Assembly: GCA_045637425.1 (NCBI GenBank)
Contig: JAZTZL010000038.1
Coordinates: 1 to 21,530, forward strand
Reading direction: 5' to 3'
Source of the DNA: CAJGBR01 sp045637425
Lineage (GTDB): Bacteria > Bacteroidota > Bacteroidia > Bacteroidales > Rikenellaceae
Length of the DNA stretch: 21,530 nucleotides
The notes beneath the pieces are model-generated. The model saw only the letters and a list, made by a program, of their open reading frames with translations. It did not search any database and was not told where the DNA came from. This document shows positions 7,537 to 15,288 of the stretch, piece after piece; positions within the stretch are counted from its first letter, which is position 1, and each line of letters starts with the position of its first letter. A program made the translations under genes and the position numbers.

Positions 7537-8949
7537 ATGATACATAAAATATGGCTCAGAGTGCTTTGTAGTGCGCTTTTTATCACTTCTATAACTTTAT
7601 TTCAATCTTGCAAAAAAGATGGAATTGACCCCACAGAAGACAAAACTTTAGACTATGAACACGCAGAGAATAGATGGATTTTCGATCAGATGAAACACTG
7701 GTATCTCTGGAGCGATAGCATTCCCCAATACTTCAGCAAAACGTACTACACAAAAAACGCAGATGAGTATTTCGAGTCGCTGCTCTACAAACGCAACGAC
7801 ACCTATGGTGACCGCTTCTCATACATCGAAAGAAAGAGTACTTCGCAATCAAAGGCGAGTCTGCCTGTCAAGACCGGATTTGGATTCGAGTTCAAATATC
7901 TCCGTTCATCATTACACTCAGGAGGCAACGAACCTGTAAAGATATACCTCTATGTAGTGTACTATGTACACCCAAACTCTCCTGCTGAAAAGGCAGGGCT
8001 GAAACGTGGGGACTTAATATATAAGGTTAACGGCGAGTACATCAATGATATGAATGCGTTGAATTCAAAAACAAACATCACTGTCAAACTTGCCAACTTT
8101 GAGAATTTTTATCTCGTATTCAGAGAAACAGACCCGACAAGAGATATTTCGATAGGCGAATATACCGACTCGCCAATCTTGACAGACATCATACTAAGCA
8201 ACAATTCAAAGAAGGTTGGATATTTGTGTTATAGGACATTCTCTGAAGGTTCGGACCAATATTTGATAGAGTCATTCAAGAGATACAAGGCAGAAGGTGT
8301 CAGCGAATTGATTCTGGACCTGAGGTACAATCAGGGCGGAAGACTATCCATAGCACAGACTCTAGGCGGATTGCTCATACCAACCGACAAGTTGGGGCTG
8401 GACTACATCAGACAAGAGCCCAACCAAACAATCAAAAACTCAAAAGAGGTCAATTTAACACTCAAGACTCCGAAGAATCAGACAATCATCGACGCCAATC
8501 TCGGTCTGGAGCGTTTGTACATCTTAACAGGAACAGGAACTGCATCGGCCAGCGAGACTACGATACTTTGCACCAAACCATATATAAAGAATGTATATGT
8601 TATCGGCAGCAATACAATGGGCAAAAATCAATCGTCAGTAGAACTCACCAATAGTCAATACGATTGGAAACTACACCCTATCATCGCAAGACTCTACAAC
8701 TGCAATAACGAAACATTCAAAGAGACAGGTATCATTCCTGACTACTATATTAATGAGGATAAAATTTTTCCTTACAAACCATTGGGTGATCCCAATGAGC
8801 CGTTGCTGAACGCAGCACTCCACCACATCTCGAATGGCGAGTTCCCCGACGGCACGAAGAGTAGCAGCGAACATTCGCTTGGAGAATTCACAATCGTAAA
8901 CTCTGGCGAAGGCGGCAATCGCTTAACATTAGATGAACTGAAAAAATGA
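7537..8949 (+). CDS. S41-family (C-terminal processing) serine protease, lipoprotein
   Basis: The product has 470 residues. The N-terminus ends in the lipobox LFQSC (Cys25), so it is a lipoprotein, probably anchored in the outer membrane or periplasm. A PDZ-like domain spans about residues 112-175 (GFGFEF, then HPNSPAEKAGLKRGDLIYKVNG), where C-terminal peptides are usually bound. The S41 core follows: LDLRYNQGG (261-269), the nucleophile box GTASASE (334-340, catalytic Ser most likely Ser337) and the general-base Lys363 in MGKNQSS, at the spacing expected of the Ser-Lys dyad. An insertion between PDZ and core, and a roughly 70-residue C-terminal tail, are of unknown role. Its stop overlaps the start of the UbiD-like gene (ATGA), implying coupled translation. 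The substrate is unknown. Confidence 0.88.
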   Translation: MIHKIWLRVLCSALFITSITLFQSCKKDGIDPTEDKTLDYEHAENRWIFDQMKHWYLWSDSIPQYFSKTYYTKNADEYFESLLYKRNDTYGDRFSYIERKSTSQSKASLPVKTGFGFEFKYLRSSLHSGGNEPVKIYLYVVYYVHPNSPAEKAGLKRGDLIYKVNGEYINDMNALNSKTNITVKLANFENFYLVFRETDPTRDISIGEYTDSPILTDIILSNNSKKVGYLCYRTFSEGSDQYLIESFKRYKAEGVSELILDLRYNQGGRLSIAQTLGGLLIPTDKLGLDYIRQEPNQTIKNSKEVNLTLKTPKNQTIIDANLGLERLYILTGTGTASASETTILCTKPYIKNVYVIGSNTMGKNQSSVELTNSQYDWKLHPIIARLYNCNNETFKETGIIPDYYINEDKIFPYKPLGDPNEPLLNAALHHISNGEFPDGTKSSSEHSLGEFTIVNSGEGGNRLTLDELKK

Positions 8950-10805
8950 AAGGTTTGCGTAAATTTATCGAGCAACTCGAACAGAGTGGCGAACTTGTAC
9001 GAATAAATGAAAAAGTATCGCCCGAACTCGAAATATCTGAAATAGTAGACCGCGTATCAAAAAGCAAAGATGGCGGCAAGGCACTGCTATTCGAGAACAA
9101 CGGCACGCAATTTCCCGTACTCATCAATATGTACGGCAGCTTGTCGAGAATGTGCTCGGTATTGAGAGTCAATGATATCGACGACGTAGCGAAACGTATA
9201 TATAAAGTATGGGAAGTGGTTACAACTCCGAAAGCTACACTGGGCGACAAATTAAAAATGATTCCTTTGGCAGCAGAGGCTGCCAAATGGTTGCCAAAAT
9301 ACACTAAACGCAAAGGCACCTGCCAGCAGGTAATCAAGCGAGATGGAGAGGTGGATTTGGAAGAATTGCCTATTCTGAAATGCTGGAAAAATGATGGCGG
9401 GAGATTTATCACTCTGCCAATGGTTACTACGATAGACCCCGACTCTGGAGCCCGAAACGTAGGAATGTACCGTATGCAGATACTCGACAAGAACAGCACT
9501 GCGCTGCATTGGCACCCCCACAAAACCGGCGCAAAACACTACAAAGCGTGGAAACGCAAAGGCAAACCTATGCCCATAGCTGTATGTCTTGGAGGCGACC
9601 CCGTCTATGCCTATTCGGCTACGGCACCGCTACCAGAGGGTATTGACGAATGGATTCTCTCTGGATTCATTCGAAATAAACCCGTACAACTCGTAAAATG
9701 TATTACAAATGATTTATATGTTCCTACCGATTGTGATTTCGTAATCGAGGGCTATGTCGATACAGACGAAGACAAAGTACTCGAAGGTCCATTCGGCGAC
9801 CATACGGGTTTCTATTCGCTGGAGGATTACTTTCCGCGACTGCACGTTACCTGCATTACTCACCGAAAAGATGCTGTCTACCCTGCAACGCTGGTCGGAA
9901 TACCGCCACAGGAAGATGCCGTATTGGGGCTGGCTACGGAGCGAATATTTTTGGCTCCGATAAGACTTCTGATGCAGCCTGAAATTTCAGATATGAAGAT
10001 GCCAGCCGAGGGTGGAATGCACAATCTGGCTCTTGTGTCGATTGCCTGCACATATCGAGGCCAGGGCTTTAAGGTAGCATCGGGTCTTTGGGGAGCAGGA
10101 CAGATGATGTTCAATAAGGTATTGGTAATGTTGCCAGAGGGTGTCAAGCTGGAGGACTCAGATGCAGTAGCAAACTATGTTTCACGCGCTACAAGCAGTG
10201 ATATTATGACGAGTCGCGGACCATTGGATATTCTCGATCACGCTGCACAACAGATGGGCAGCGGCGGCAAAATCTGCATAGACCTAACCGAAACGGATAC
10301 TGCGACACAAGCGGAGCACCTGCGACTGCCCGAAAAGATGCAACTCGCTGAAGGCATCACAGAGGTAGACACTCACTTGGCCGACAAATGGAGAATCCTA
10401 ATTATCAAGTGTTCGCGTTCAATAAACAATCTGCAGAAACTGACTGCTGCAGTAGAGTCAATTTTCGATAATAACAATATTGAGGGTATTAAATTTGCTG
10501 TAGTAGTTGATACGGACGTTCCGCAACTTGCAGACCGCGATTTACTCTGGTGGACATTGGCGAATGTAGATACGATAAGAGATTTTGCAATCACCCGACA
10601 CGATGTAGCTATGTTCGATGCTCGACGCAAAAACGGAGGACTAAACGGAGCAAACAGACGCTGGCCAAACCCAACCGTAACAGACAGGACAACAATCGAT
10701 AAAGTTGACAAAATCTGGACAAGGCTCAACATTGGCGAGTTTATTGAATCGCCCTCAAACTACTACGGAGCACTCTCTCGCGGCAACGGTTCTGATTCCG
10801 AATGA
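8946..10805 (+). CDS. UbiD-family prenylated-FMN-dependent decarboxylase
   Basis: The 619-residue protein belongs to the UbiD family, cytoplasmic enzymes that reversibly decarboxylate aromatic or unsaturated acids using prenylated FMN made by UbiX. Visible markers are the cofactor/substrate region GARNVGMYRMQI (168-179) followed by HWHPHKTGAKHY (188-199), GGDPVYAYSA (216-225), and the EGPFGDHTGFYS signature (280-291) that carries a conserved acidic catalytic residue. It is about 120 residues longer than E. coli UbiD and resembles the long form often annotated in menaquinone biosynthesis, but the substrate cannot be read from sequence. No ubiX or men/mqn gene is in the window. The gene overlaps both neighbours by 4 nt (ATGA), so it is the centre of a tightly coupled three-gene operon. 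Confidence 0.88.
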   Translation: MKGLRKFIEQLEQSGELVRINEKVSPELEISEIVDRVSKSKDGGKALLFENNGTQFPVLINMYGSLSRMCSVLRVNDIDDVAKRIYKVWEVVTTPKATLGDKLKMIPLAAEAAKWLPKYTKRKGTCQQVIKRDGEVDLEELPILKCWKNDGGRFITLPMVTTIDPDSGARNVGMYRMQILDKNSTALHWHPHKTGAKHYKAWKRKGKPMPIAVCLGGDPVYAYSATAPLPEGIDEWILSGFIRNKPVQLVKCITNDLYVPTDCDFVIEGYVDTDEDKVLEGPFGDHTGFYSLEDYFPRLHVTCITHRKDAVYPATLVGIPPQEDAVLGLATERIFLAPIRLLMQPEISDMKMPAEGGMHNLALVSIACTYRGQGFKVASGLWGAGQMMFNKVLVMLPEGVKLEDSDAVANYVSRATSSDIMTSRGPLDILDHAAQQMGSGGKICIDLTETDTATQAEHLRLPEKMQLAEGITEVDTHLADKWRILIIKCSRSINNLQKLTAAVESIFDNNNIEGIKFAVVVDTDVPQLADRDLLWWTLANVDTIRDFAITRHDVAMFDARRKNGGLNGANRRWPNPTVTDRTTIDKVDKIWTRLNIGEFIESPSNYYGALSRGNGSDSE

Positions 10806-11662
10806 AACAACTAAAAGAGATATTCGACGCGCTGTTCAAATTCACAAAAGATGAACGTATCGCGATTGCAGTGCTGGCGGCGGGTGTGGTCTGTATAGCA
10901 GTAATCAGACTGGTAGCAAACCGACCGCTCGGTTCGAGAGTCGAAGTCAGCATTGCTGCGCACGTTCAAGCTACAGTCAAGCGAGCTGACACGCTATTTC
11001 AATTCGACCCGAACAGTGTTTCAATCAGTGAATTACAATTATTAGGATTCAGTTCCAAGCAGGCGCAGGCAATAGACAACTACCGACGCGCAGGTGCAAA
11101 ATTCAAAACTCCAGCCGACTTCGGGCGCAGTTTCGTAGTGTCAGATTCAATGTTGCGTAGACTGACTCCCTATATGGTATTCGCACCACAAATCGATTCA
11201 GTCAAAACAGAGACTATCAAGCAGAAAAATGCTATCAAAAAGTCAGACCTTAACCGAGCCGACTCGGCATCACTCTGCGCCATCTACGGAATAGGCAAAG
11301 TGCTAAGTCACAGAATTTTAGAATACAGACAACGGCTCGGTGGATTTGTCAATTTCGACCAACTTCACGAAATCTACGGCTTGAACAATTACGCTATAGA
11401 CGAAATAAAGAAAATTTTTTTCATAGATAGTGCTGAAATTCAAAAAATTGATATTAACTTTGCGTCCGGAAAAATTCTGAGTAAACACCCTTATATGGAT
11501 TACCATACAGTGGGCAGAGTGTTGAAATTCAGAGAAATGAAAGGAGGTTGGAACAATATCGCAGAAATGAAAAAAGATGAAATATTACTACCTGATGAGG
11601 CACGAAAATTGGAGCCTTATTTGGTATTTCGTCACGAAAATTGCGATTCCAATCGAAAATAA
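10802..11662 (+). CDS. Membrane-anchored helix-hairpin-helix (ComEA-like) protein
   Basis: The product has 286 residues. A short cytoplasmic N-terminus precedes one transmembrane segment (about 19-37, IAIAVLAAGVVCIAVIRLV). Three helix-hairpin-helix units follow: about 68-126 (FDPNSVSISELQLLGF...YMVF), 148-207 (SDLNRADSASLCAIYGIGKVLSHRI) and 214-276 (KIDINFASG...LEPYLVF). The second unit has the classic GIGKVLSHRILEYR hairpin used for sequence-independent DNA backbone contact. ComEA, the competence DNA receptor, has the same layout with fewer repeats, so periplasmic DNA binding is plausible but unproven, and no com genes are nearby. It overlaps the ubiD-like stop by 4 nt. bS21 follows 55 nt later; I saw no terminator between them. 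Confidence 0.82.
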   Translation: MKQLKEIFDALFKFTKDERIAIAVLAAGVVCIAVIRLVANRPLGSRVEVSIAAHVQATVKRADTLFQFDPNSVSISELQLLGFSSKQAQAIDNYRRAGAKFKTPADFGRSFVVSDSMLRRLTPYMVFAPQIDSVKTETIKQKNAIKKSDLNRADSASLCAIYGIGKVLSHRILEYRQRLGGFVNFDQLHEIYGLNNYAIDEIKKIFFIDSAEIQKIDINFASGKILSKHPYMDYHTVGRVLKFREMKGGWNNIAEMKKDEILLPDEARKLEPYLVFRHENCDSNRK

Positions 11663-11717
11663 TTGCCCACACAACTAACACGATTTTACAAACAAAAAAA
11701 TAAAAAAAGAAAAAGCT

Positions 11718-11909
11718 ATGATTATAATGCCGGTAAAAGAGGGCGAAAACATCGAAAAGGCTCTCAAGAAATTTAAACGTAAATACGAAAAAACTGGAGT
11801 TTTGAAAGAACTTCGCCGTCGTCAGTACTTCACTAAACCGTCGGTTGAAAATCGCGCAAACAGACTCCACGCAATCTACGTTGCAGGTTTGAACAGAGAC
11901 GAAGAATAG
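11718..11909 (+). CDS. rpsU: Small ribosomal subunit protein bS21
   Basis: This 63-residue basic protein matches bS21 along its length (PVKEGENIEKALKKFKRKYEKTG, then LRRRQYFTKPSVENRANRLHAIYV). It binds the 30S platform near the 3' end of 16S rRNA. In Bacteroidetes bS21 has been shown to help occlude the anti-SD sequence, which explains why these bacteria rarely use SD-led initiation. The leader here is A-rich (AAAAAAAGAAAAAGCT before the ATG) with no SD. A second in-frame ATG at codon 4 is possible but the first gives the usual family N-terminus. The Xer recombinase gene follows after 94 nt, with no terminator seen. Confidence 0.95.
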   Translation: MIIMPVKEGENIEKALKKFKRKYEKTGVLKELRRRQYFTKPSVENRANRLHAIYVAGLNRDEE

Positions 11910-12003
11910 TCTCACAGTTAAACCTTTCGTATCGTTTGAATTGACTCCAGCAACTTAGCGGATTCAGCGTACGACCTCGGTAACTCAACTAAAATCCGGA
12001 ACT

Positions 12004-12906
12004 ATGGTCGAAAAATTCTTGGAATATATCATCGCTGAAAAACGATACTCAGAAAAGACGAGTGCACTCTACAAAGATGTCATTCGTCTTTTTTGTCTTT
12101 TCTTGGGCATAGACACCAAAGATCTCGACGAAAAGATATTCAATGCGGAAGACATCAGCCAATGGATTATGTCGCTGAAAAAAGATGACGGATTGAAAGC
12201 ATCGTCGATAAACACCTATCTCACTGTAATTCACTCGTTTTGGAAATTCAGCAAACGGCGAAACAAAAGCGATGTGATTGACCCATTTCTTCACATCAAA
12301 CGGCTGAAAACACCTCGCCGACTGCCTGCATTCGTAGACCAAAGTCGAATGGAAAATATCGTATCGGCTCTGGAAGAACTCAGCGACGATTACCAAACGG
12401 CGCAGGCTCAACTGATAATTATGTTTTTCTATGCAACGGGGGTGCGCCAAGCTGAGCTGAGAGAGGTGCGAATCGGAAATTTCGACTCAAGCTGCAACCA
12501 ACTCACTATCAAAGGGAAAGGTTCGAAAGAGAGAATAATTCCAATCCCAGCAAAACTAAAGGAGAAAATTTTTGAGTTCACAAATAAATTTTTTGACGAA
12601 AAAATTTGGAATTCACCTGAAAAGTTACTATTTTTATCCTCGAAAGGAGAACAGTTGACAAAGGGCTATATCTATGGTCTGGTAAGACAAACCCTCGAAG
12701 GATTTGGCGTTACAGGCAAGTGCAGCCCACACGTTCTGAGACATACCTATGCGACTCACCTGCTGAACCAAGGCGCAGATTTGAGAAGTATTCAGGAATT
12801 GCTCGGTCACGAAAATTTGTCAGCAACTCAGATTTATACGCATAATACTATTGAACATCTGAAAGAAGTTTATCACAAGGCTCACCCACGAGCCATAAAA
12901 GATTAG
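12004..12906 (+). CDS. Tyrosine recombinase of the XerC/XerD type
   Basis: The 300-residue protein has the size and layout of Xer recombinases, which resolve chromosome dimers at dif. The N-terminal SAM-like DNA-binding domain covers about residues 1-95 (FLEYIIAEKRYSEKTS...LTVIHSFWKF). The catalytic domain has all expected residues: Arg148 (ATGVRQAEL), Lys172 (KGKGSKERIIPI), His243 and Arg246 (SPHVLRHTYATHLL), His269 (LLGHENL) and the nucleophile Tyr278 (TQIYTH). These positions match E. coli XerD to within one residue. I cannot tell XerC from XerD. It sits between bS21 and HPF, and the TAG stop is part of the SD of hpf. No phage or transposon genes are nearby, so a housekeeping role is more likely than a mobile-element integrase. 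Confidence 0.93.
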   Translation: MVEKFLEYIIAEKRYSEKTSALYKDVIRLFCLFLGIDTKDLDEKIFNAEDISQWIMSLKKDDGLKASSINTYLTVIHSFWKFSKRRNKSDVIDPFLHIKRLKTPRRLPAFVDQSRMENIVSALEELSDDYQTAQAQLIIMFFYATGVRQAELREVRIGNFDSSCNQLTIKGKGSKERIIPIPAKLKEKIFEFTNKFFDEKIWNSPEKLLFLSSKGEQLTKGYIYGLVRQTLEGFGVTGKCSPHVLRHTYATHLLNQGADLRSIQELLGHENLSATQIYTHNTIEHLKEVYHKAHPRAIKD

Positions 12907-12920
12907 GAGGATAAATTATG
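12904..12920 (+). promoter_or_regulatory. Perfect SD sequence of hpf overlapping the xer stop
   Basis: TAGGAGGATAAATTATG contains AGGAGG seven nt before the hpf start codon and begins with the TAG stop of the recombinase gene. No other gene in the window has an SD this strong. In Bacteroidetes, where the anti-SD is normally occluded, this suggests special translational control or reinitiation after the xer stop. Confidence 0.8.
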
Positions 12921-13214
12921 AACGTAAAAATCCAATCGGTTAAGTTCGATGCCGACAAAAAGTTAATCGACTTTATTGAAAGTAAAGTAGCAAAAATCGA
13001 CCGCTTTATCGACAACATCGTCTCTGTTGACGTAACTCTCAAACTCGACAAAGATTTCGACAACGGCAACAAAGTGGCAACTATTAAAGTTACAGTGCCG
13101 GGCGACGAACTGGTTGCAGAACGCCAATGCAAAAGTTTCGAAGAGGCTATTGATTCGGGACTCGACGCAATTCGCAATCAGGTAGATAAATACAAAGAAA
13201 AACTCGCTAAATAA
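12918..13214 (+). CDS. hpf: Ribosome hibernation-promoting factor, short form
   Basis: This 98-residue protein of the HPF/RaiA family has the length of E. coli HPF (95) and lacks the C-terminal dimerisation domain of long HPF. The beta-alpha-beta-beta-beta-alpha pattern is visible: MNVKIQSVKF, helix ADKKLIDFIESKVAKIDRF, strands VSVDVTLKLD and VATIKVTVPG, then LVAERQCKSFEEAIDSGLDAIRNQVDKYK. It binds the mRNA/tRNA channel of the 30S subunit and silences ribosomes in slow growth. It has a strong SD and ends in an excellent terminator, so it is the last gene of the rpsU-xer-hpf unit. Together with bS21 here and EF-G2 upstream, it makes the region rich in translation factors linked to starvation. 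Confidence 0.93.
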   Translation: MNVKIQSVKFDADKKLIDFIESKVAKIDRFIDNIVSVDVTLKLDKDFDNGNKVATIKVTVPGDELVAERQCKSFEEAIDSGLDAIRNQVDKYKEKLAK

Positions 13215-13223
13215 AACTACCGA

Positions 13224-13252
13224 AAGAACCTCGAAATCGAGGTTCTTTTTTT
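13224..13252 (+). terminator. Rho-independent terminator after hpf
   Basis: AAGAACCTCG and CGAGGTTCTT form a 10-bp perfect stem with loop AAAT, followed by TTTTT. It starts 9 nt after the hpf stop and closes the rpsU-xer-hpf unit. Confidence 0.95.
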
Positions 13253-13330
13253 GAAACATATCCCATTTTCGAGTTCAGACTCTCTGACGGTCTGTTCGTT
13301 GATTAACAGGACTTGTTCATTGAAAAAAAG

Positions 13331-13360
13331 TTTCAATTCCGAAAACATTCACTATATTTG
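13331..13360 (+). promoter_or_regulatory. Bacteroidetes-type promoter for the VTC/LytS/LytTR operon
   Basis: A perfect -7 box TATATTTG lies at 13353-13360. A partial -33 box TTTC lies at 13331-13334, 18 nt upstream. Transcription would start near 13367, about 20 nt before the VTC gene. Confidence 0.6.
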
Positions 13361-13387
13361 TATCGGTTTTAGTTAACATATTGTAAA

Positions 13388-14125
13388 ATGTTGGACGCTG
13401 ATATACTGAACGCAGTCGATGACGTTAATACAACTTCGACCGATGTCGATTTTGGATTGACTGACCTCGCAAAGCAAAAGTATATCACATCAACAAAAAA
13501 GGTTGGTAACATTTTATTTTCGTTGGGCAACAGATTTCAGGTATTGAATGTTGGGGGGAAAAAGGTGTTTTCTTATAGAACACTTTACTTCGATACTTGG
13601 AACTGTTGCTTTTTTAATGAATATCTGAACGAGAACCCGCTGCGCCATAAGGTCAGACTAAGAGAGACCGAAAACGGCAACAGACGCTATTTCGAAGTTA
13701 AAGTCAGCGACTCGACTAAAAACCGACGACTCAAACAACGAATCGCCATCGAATCTTGGGAGTGTTTCAAAAACAACCAAAGCCAAGAGTTACTGAAGAA
13801 AGGTACGGGACTGACGTTCGATCAGATTACACCCATTCTCGAGTGCCAATTCAAACGCATTGTTCTGATTGATAATAAGGCTCAACAACGAGTCTCAATA
13901 GACCTATCGCCCATATTTATCAATTCCAGAACGGGAGTAAACATCGGAGTTCCCGAACTTGTGATAATCGAAACAAAACGAAACACGAATAACCCAGACT
14001 TATTCGCAGAATTAATTGATAGCGAGAGTGCTCAAAAATCGGATATAAGCAGATATATGACCGGAATGTTGGCTACTAACCCTTCAACAAAACGCTACAC
14101 AGTCAATCGTAACCATTCTAAATAG
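13388..14125 (+). CDS. VTC-domain (polyphosphate polymerase-like) protein
   Basis: The 245-residue protein is soluble, with no signal peptide or membrane segment. It fits the VTC domain of the CYTH-like tunnel-fold superfamily, whose best-known member, yeast Vtc4, makes polyphosphate from ATP. Marks of the fold are YRTLYFDT (63-70), the basic strand KVRLRE (88-93), YFEVKVS (101-107), RRLKQRI (113-119), CQFKRIVL (153-160), QQRVSIDL (166-173) and the acidic/basic IIETKR (193-198). These suit the Arg/Lys-lined tunnel and the metal-binding glutamate. The final helix reads DISRYMTGM, where many relatives have a lysine (SKY), so Arg222 may be a conservative change. The DUF4956 membrane protein often encoded beside such domains is absent; a sensor kinase follows after 11 nt. 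Activity is inferred. Confidence 0.72.
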   Translation: MLDADILNAVDDVNTTSTDVDFGLTDLAKQKYITSTKKVGNILFSLGNRFQVLNVGGKKVFSYRTLYFDTWNCCFFNEYLNENPLRHKVRLRETENGNRRYFEVKVSDSTKNRRLKQRIAIESWECFKNNQSQELLKKGTGLTFDQITPILECQFKRIVLIDNKAQQRVSIDLSPIFINSRTGVNIGVPELVIIETKRNTNNPDLFAELIDSESAQKSDISRYMTGMLATNPSTKRYTVNRNHSK

Positions 14126-14136
14126 TACAAAATTCT

Positions 14137-15288
14137 ATGTTTGAAAGACTCAAGACAAAGAACTTTTTGAATCAGAAATGCCTCGAGATATTCATATATT
14201 CGATTATCTGGATTGTAATAGCAATCATACCATTGTTCTGGAATTACAACTACAGCGACAGATTGGAACTCGAACCACTATTTAATTGGTTCATCAGACT
14301 CGCTCCATTTTTCATTATATTCCTGATAAATATCTTATGGCTGATACCGCGATTCCTGCTCAAAGGCAGCAATCGCTGGCTGTTCTTTCTGCTGACTTTT
14401 GCTATTTCTATAACGGTTATCACACTTAACCCTCGCGCTACGTACAAACAGATTAAAATCGAAAACTACATACGCGAGCAGAAGATGCAACACTACATCG
14501 AACTCGAAAAACAGAAACCACCGCGTCTTGACAGAAAGGATTCTGAAAATAGATTTAATTTCCACAATCCACCAAGACGTATGATTTCGTGGTGGCTTTT
14601 CGTCTACATCAACGACATTATCGTTGCAATAACAATGACGGGTCTGACCATCGCAATCCGTCTGTTGTTCAAGTCGCTCAAGGATCAGCAGATTATGAGC
14701 GAACTGAAAAACCAAAACACAATGACCGAATTGGAGTATCTCAAACATCAGGTAAATCCGCATTTTCTGATGAATACTCTGAATAATGTACACGCGCTGA
14801 TAGATATTGATGCCGAGCAAGCCAAACACTCGATTATCGAACTATCGAAGATTATGCGTTATGTACTCTACGACACTAGCGGACAGACCGTATCGCTCAG
14901 TCGCGAGTTGCAATTTACAAACAACTACATCGCACTGATGAGCATCAGATATGACGACTCGGTAGACATAAAACTGAATGTTCAGCCCAATGTCCCCGAA
15001 GTGAAGATTCCTCCGTTGTTGATTCAACCATTCATCGAAAATGCCTTCAAACACGGCATCAGTTCGCTGAAATCGTCGTTTATTCACATAGACCTCTCAA
15101 TAGACAATAATTACCTCATCTGTCACGTTGAGAATAGCAATAACTATAAAAAAGAGAATAGTGGCGGAATTGGCCTTGAAAACATCAAAAAACGTCTGCA
15201 GTTGTTGTACTCGAACAGATACTCGCTAGACATCAAGGTTGATGACCAAATTCACTCTGTAATACTAAAAATACCGACAACGATATGA
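14137..15288 (+). CDS. LytS/YehU-type sensor histidine kinase
   Basis: The product has 383 residues. Four hydrophobic segments appear at about 17-35, 50-71, 80-97 and 150-176. The loop between the third and fourth (about 98-149, rich in Lys, Arg, Gln and Glu) is the obvious candidate for sensing. A short coiled coil (about 179-203) leads to the His_kinase box HQVNPHFLMNTLNN with phospho-acceptor His209. The ATPase domain has the N box PFIENAFKHG (298-307) and the G box GGIGLENIKKRL (343-354). In this family the kinase phosphorylates a LytTR regulator. The next gene encodes one and overlaps by 4 nt (ATGA), which makes the pairing very likely. The signal sensed is unknown; the VTC gene just upstream hints at phosphate, polyphosphate or the envelope. 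Confidence 0.92.
   Translation: MFERLKTKNFLNQKCLEIFIYSIIWIVIAIIPLFWNYNYSDRLELEPLFNWFIRLAPFFIIFLINILWLIPRFLLKGSNRWLFFLLTFAISITVITLNPRATYKQIKIENYIREQKMQHYIELEKQKPPRLDRKDSENRFNFHNPPRRMISWWLFVYINDIIVAITMTGLTIAIRLLFKSLKDQQIMSELKNQNTMTELEYLKHQVNPHFLMNTLNNVHALIDIDAEQAKHSIIELSKIMRYVLYDTSGQTVSLSRELQFTNNYIALMSIRYDDSVDIKLNVQPNVPEVKIPPLLIQPFIENAFKHGISSLKSSFIHIDLSIDNNYLICHVENSNNYKKENSGGIGLENIKKRLQLLYSNRYSLDIKVDDQIHSVILKIPTTI

Noticed and set aside
11455..11462. TAACTTTG, a perfect -7-like box inside the helix-hairpin-helix gene, as a promoter for rpsU
   Set aside because: There is no TTTG-like box 18-21 nt upstream, and it lies about 255 nt before rpsU. It is probably a chance match in coding sequence.
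12004..12906. Recombinase as an integrase of a mobile element
   Set aside because: Size and catalytic spacing match housekeeping Xer. It is embedded between rpsU and hpf, and no attachment repeats or phage genes are near.
13253..13387. Possible tRNA or tuf genes after hpf, as I recall from some Bacteroides genomes
   Set aside because: No cloverleaf or conserved T-arm sequence is seen in the gap after the hpf terminator. It holds only the promoter of the VTC operon.
13388..14125. CYTH triphosphatase or class IV adenylate cyclase identity for the VTC-like protein
   Set aside because: The N-terminal ExExK motif of CYTH enzymes is missing, while the YRTLYFDT and KVRLRE pattern fits VTC.
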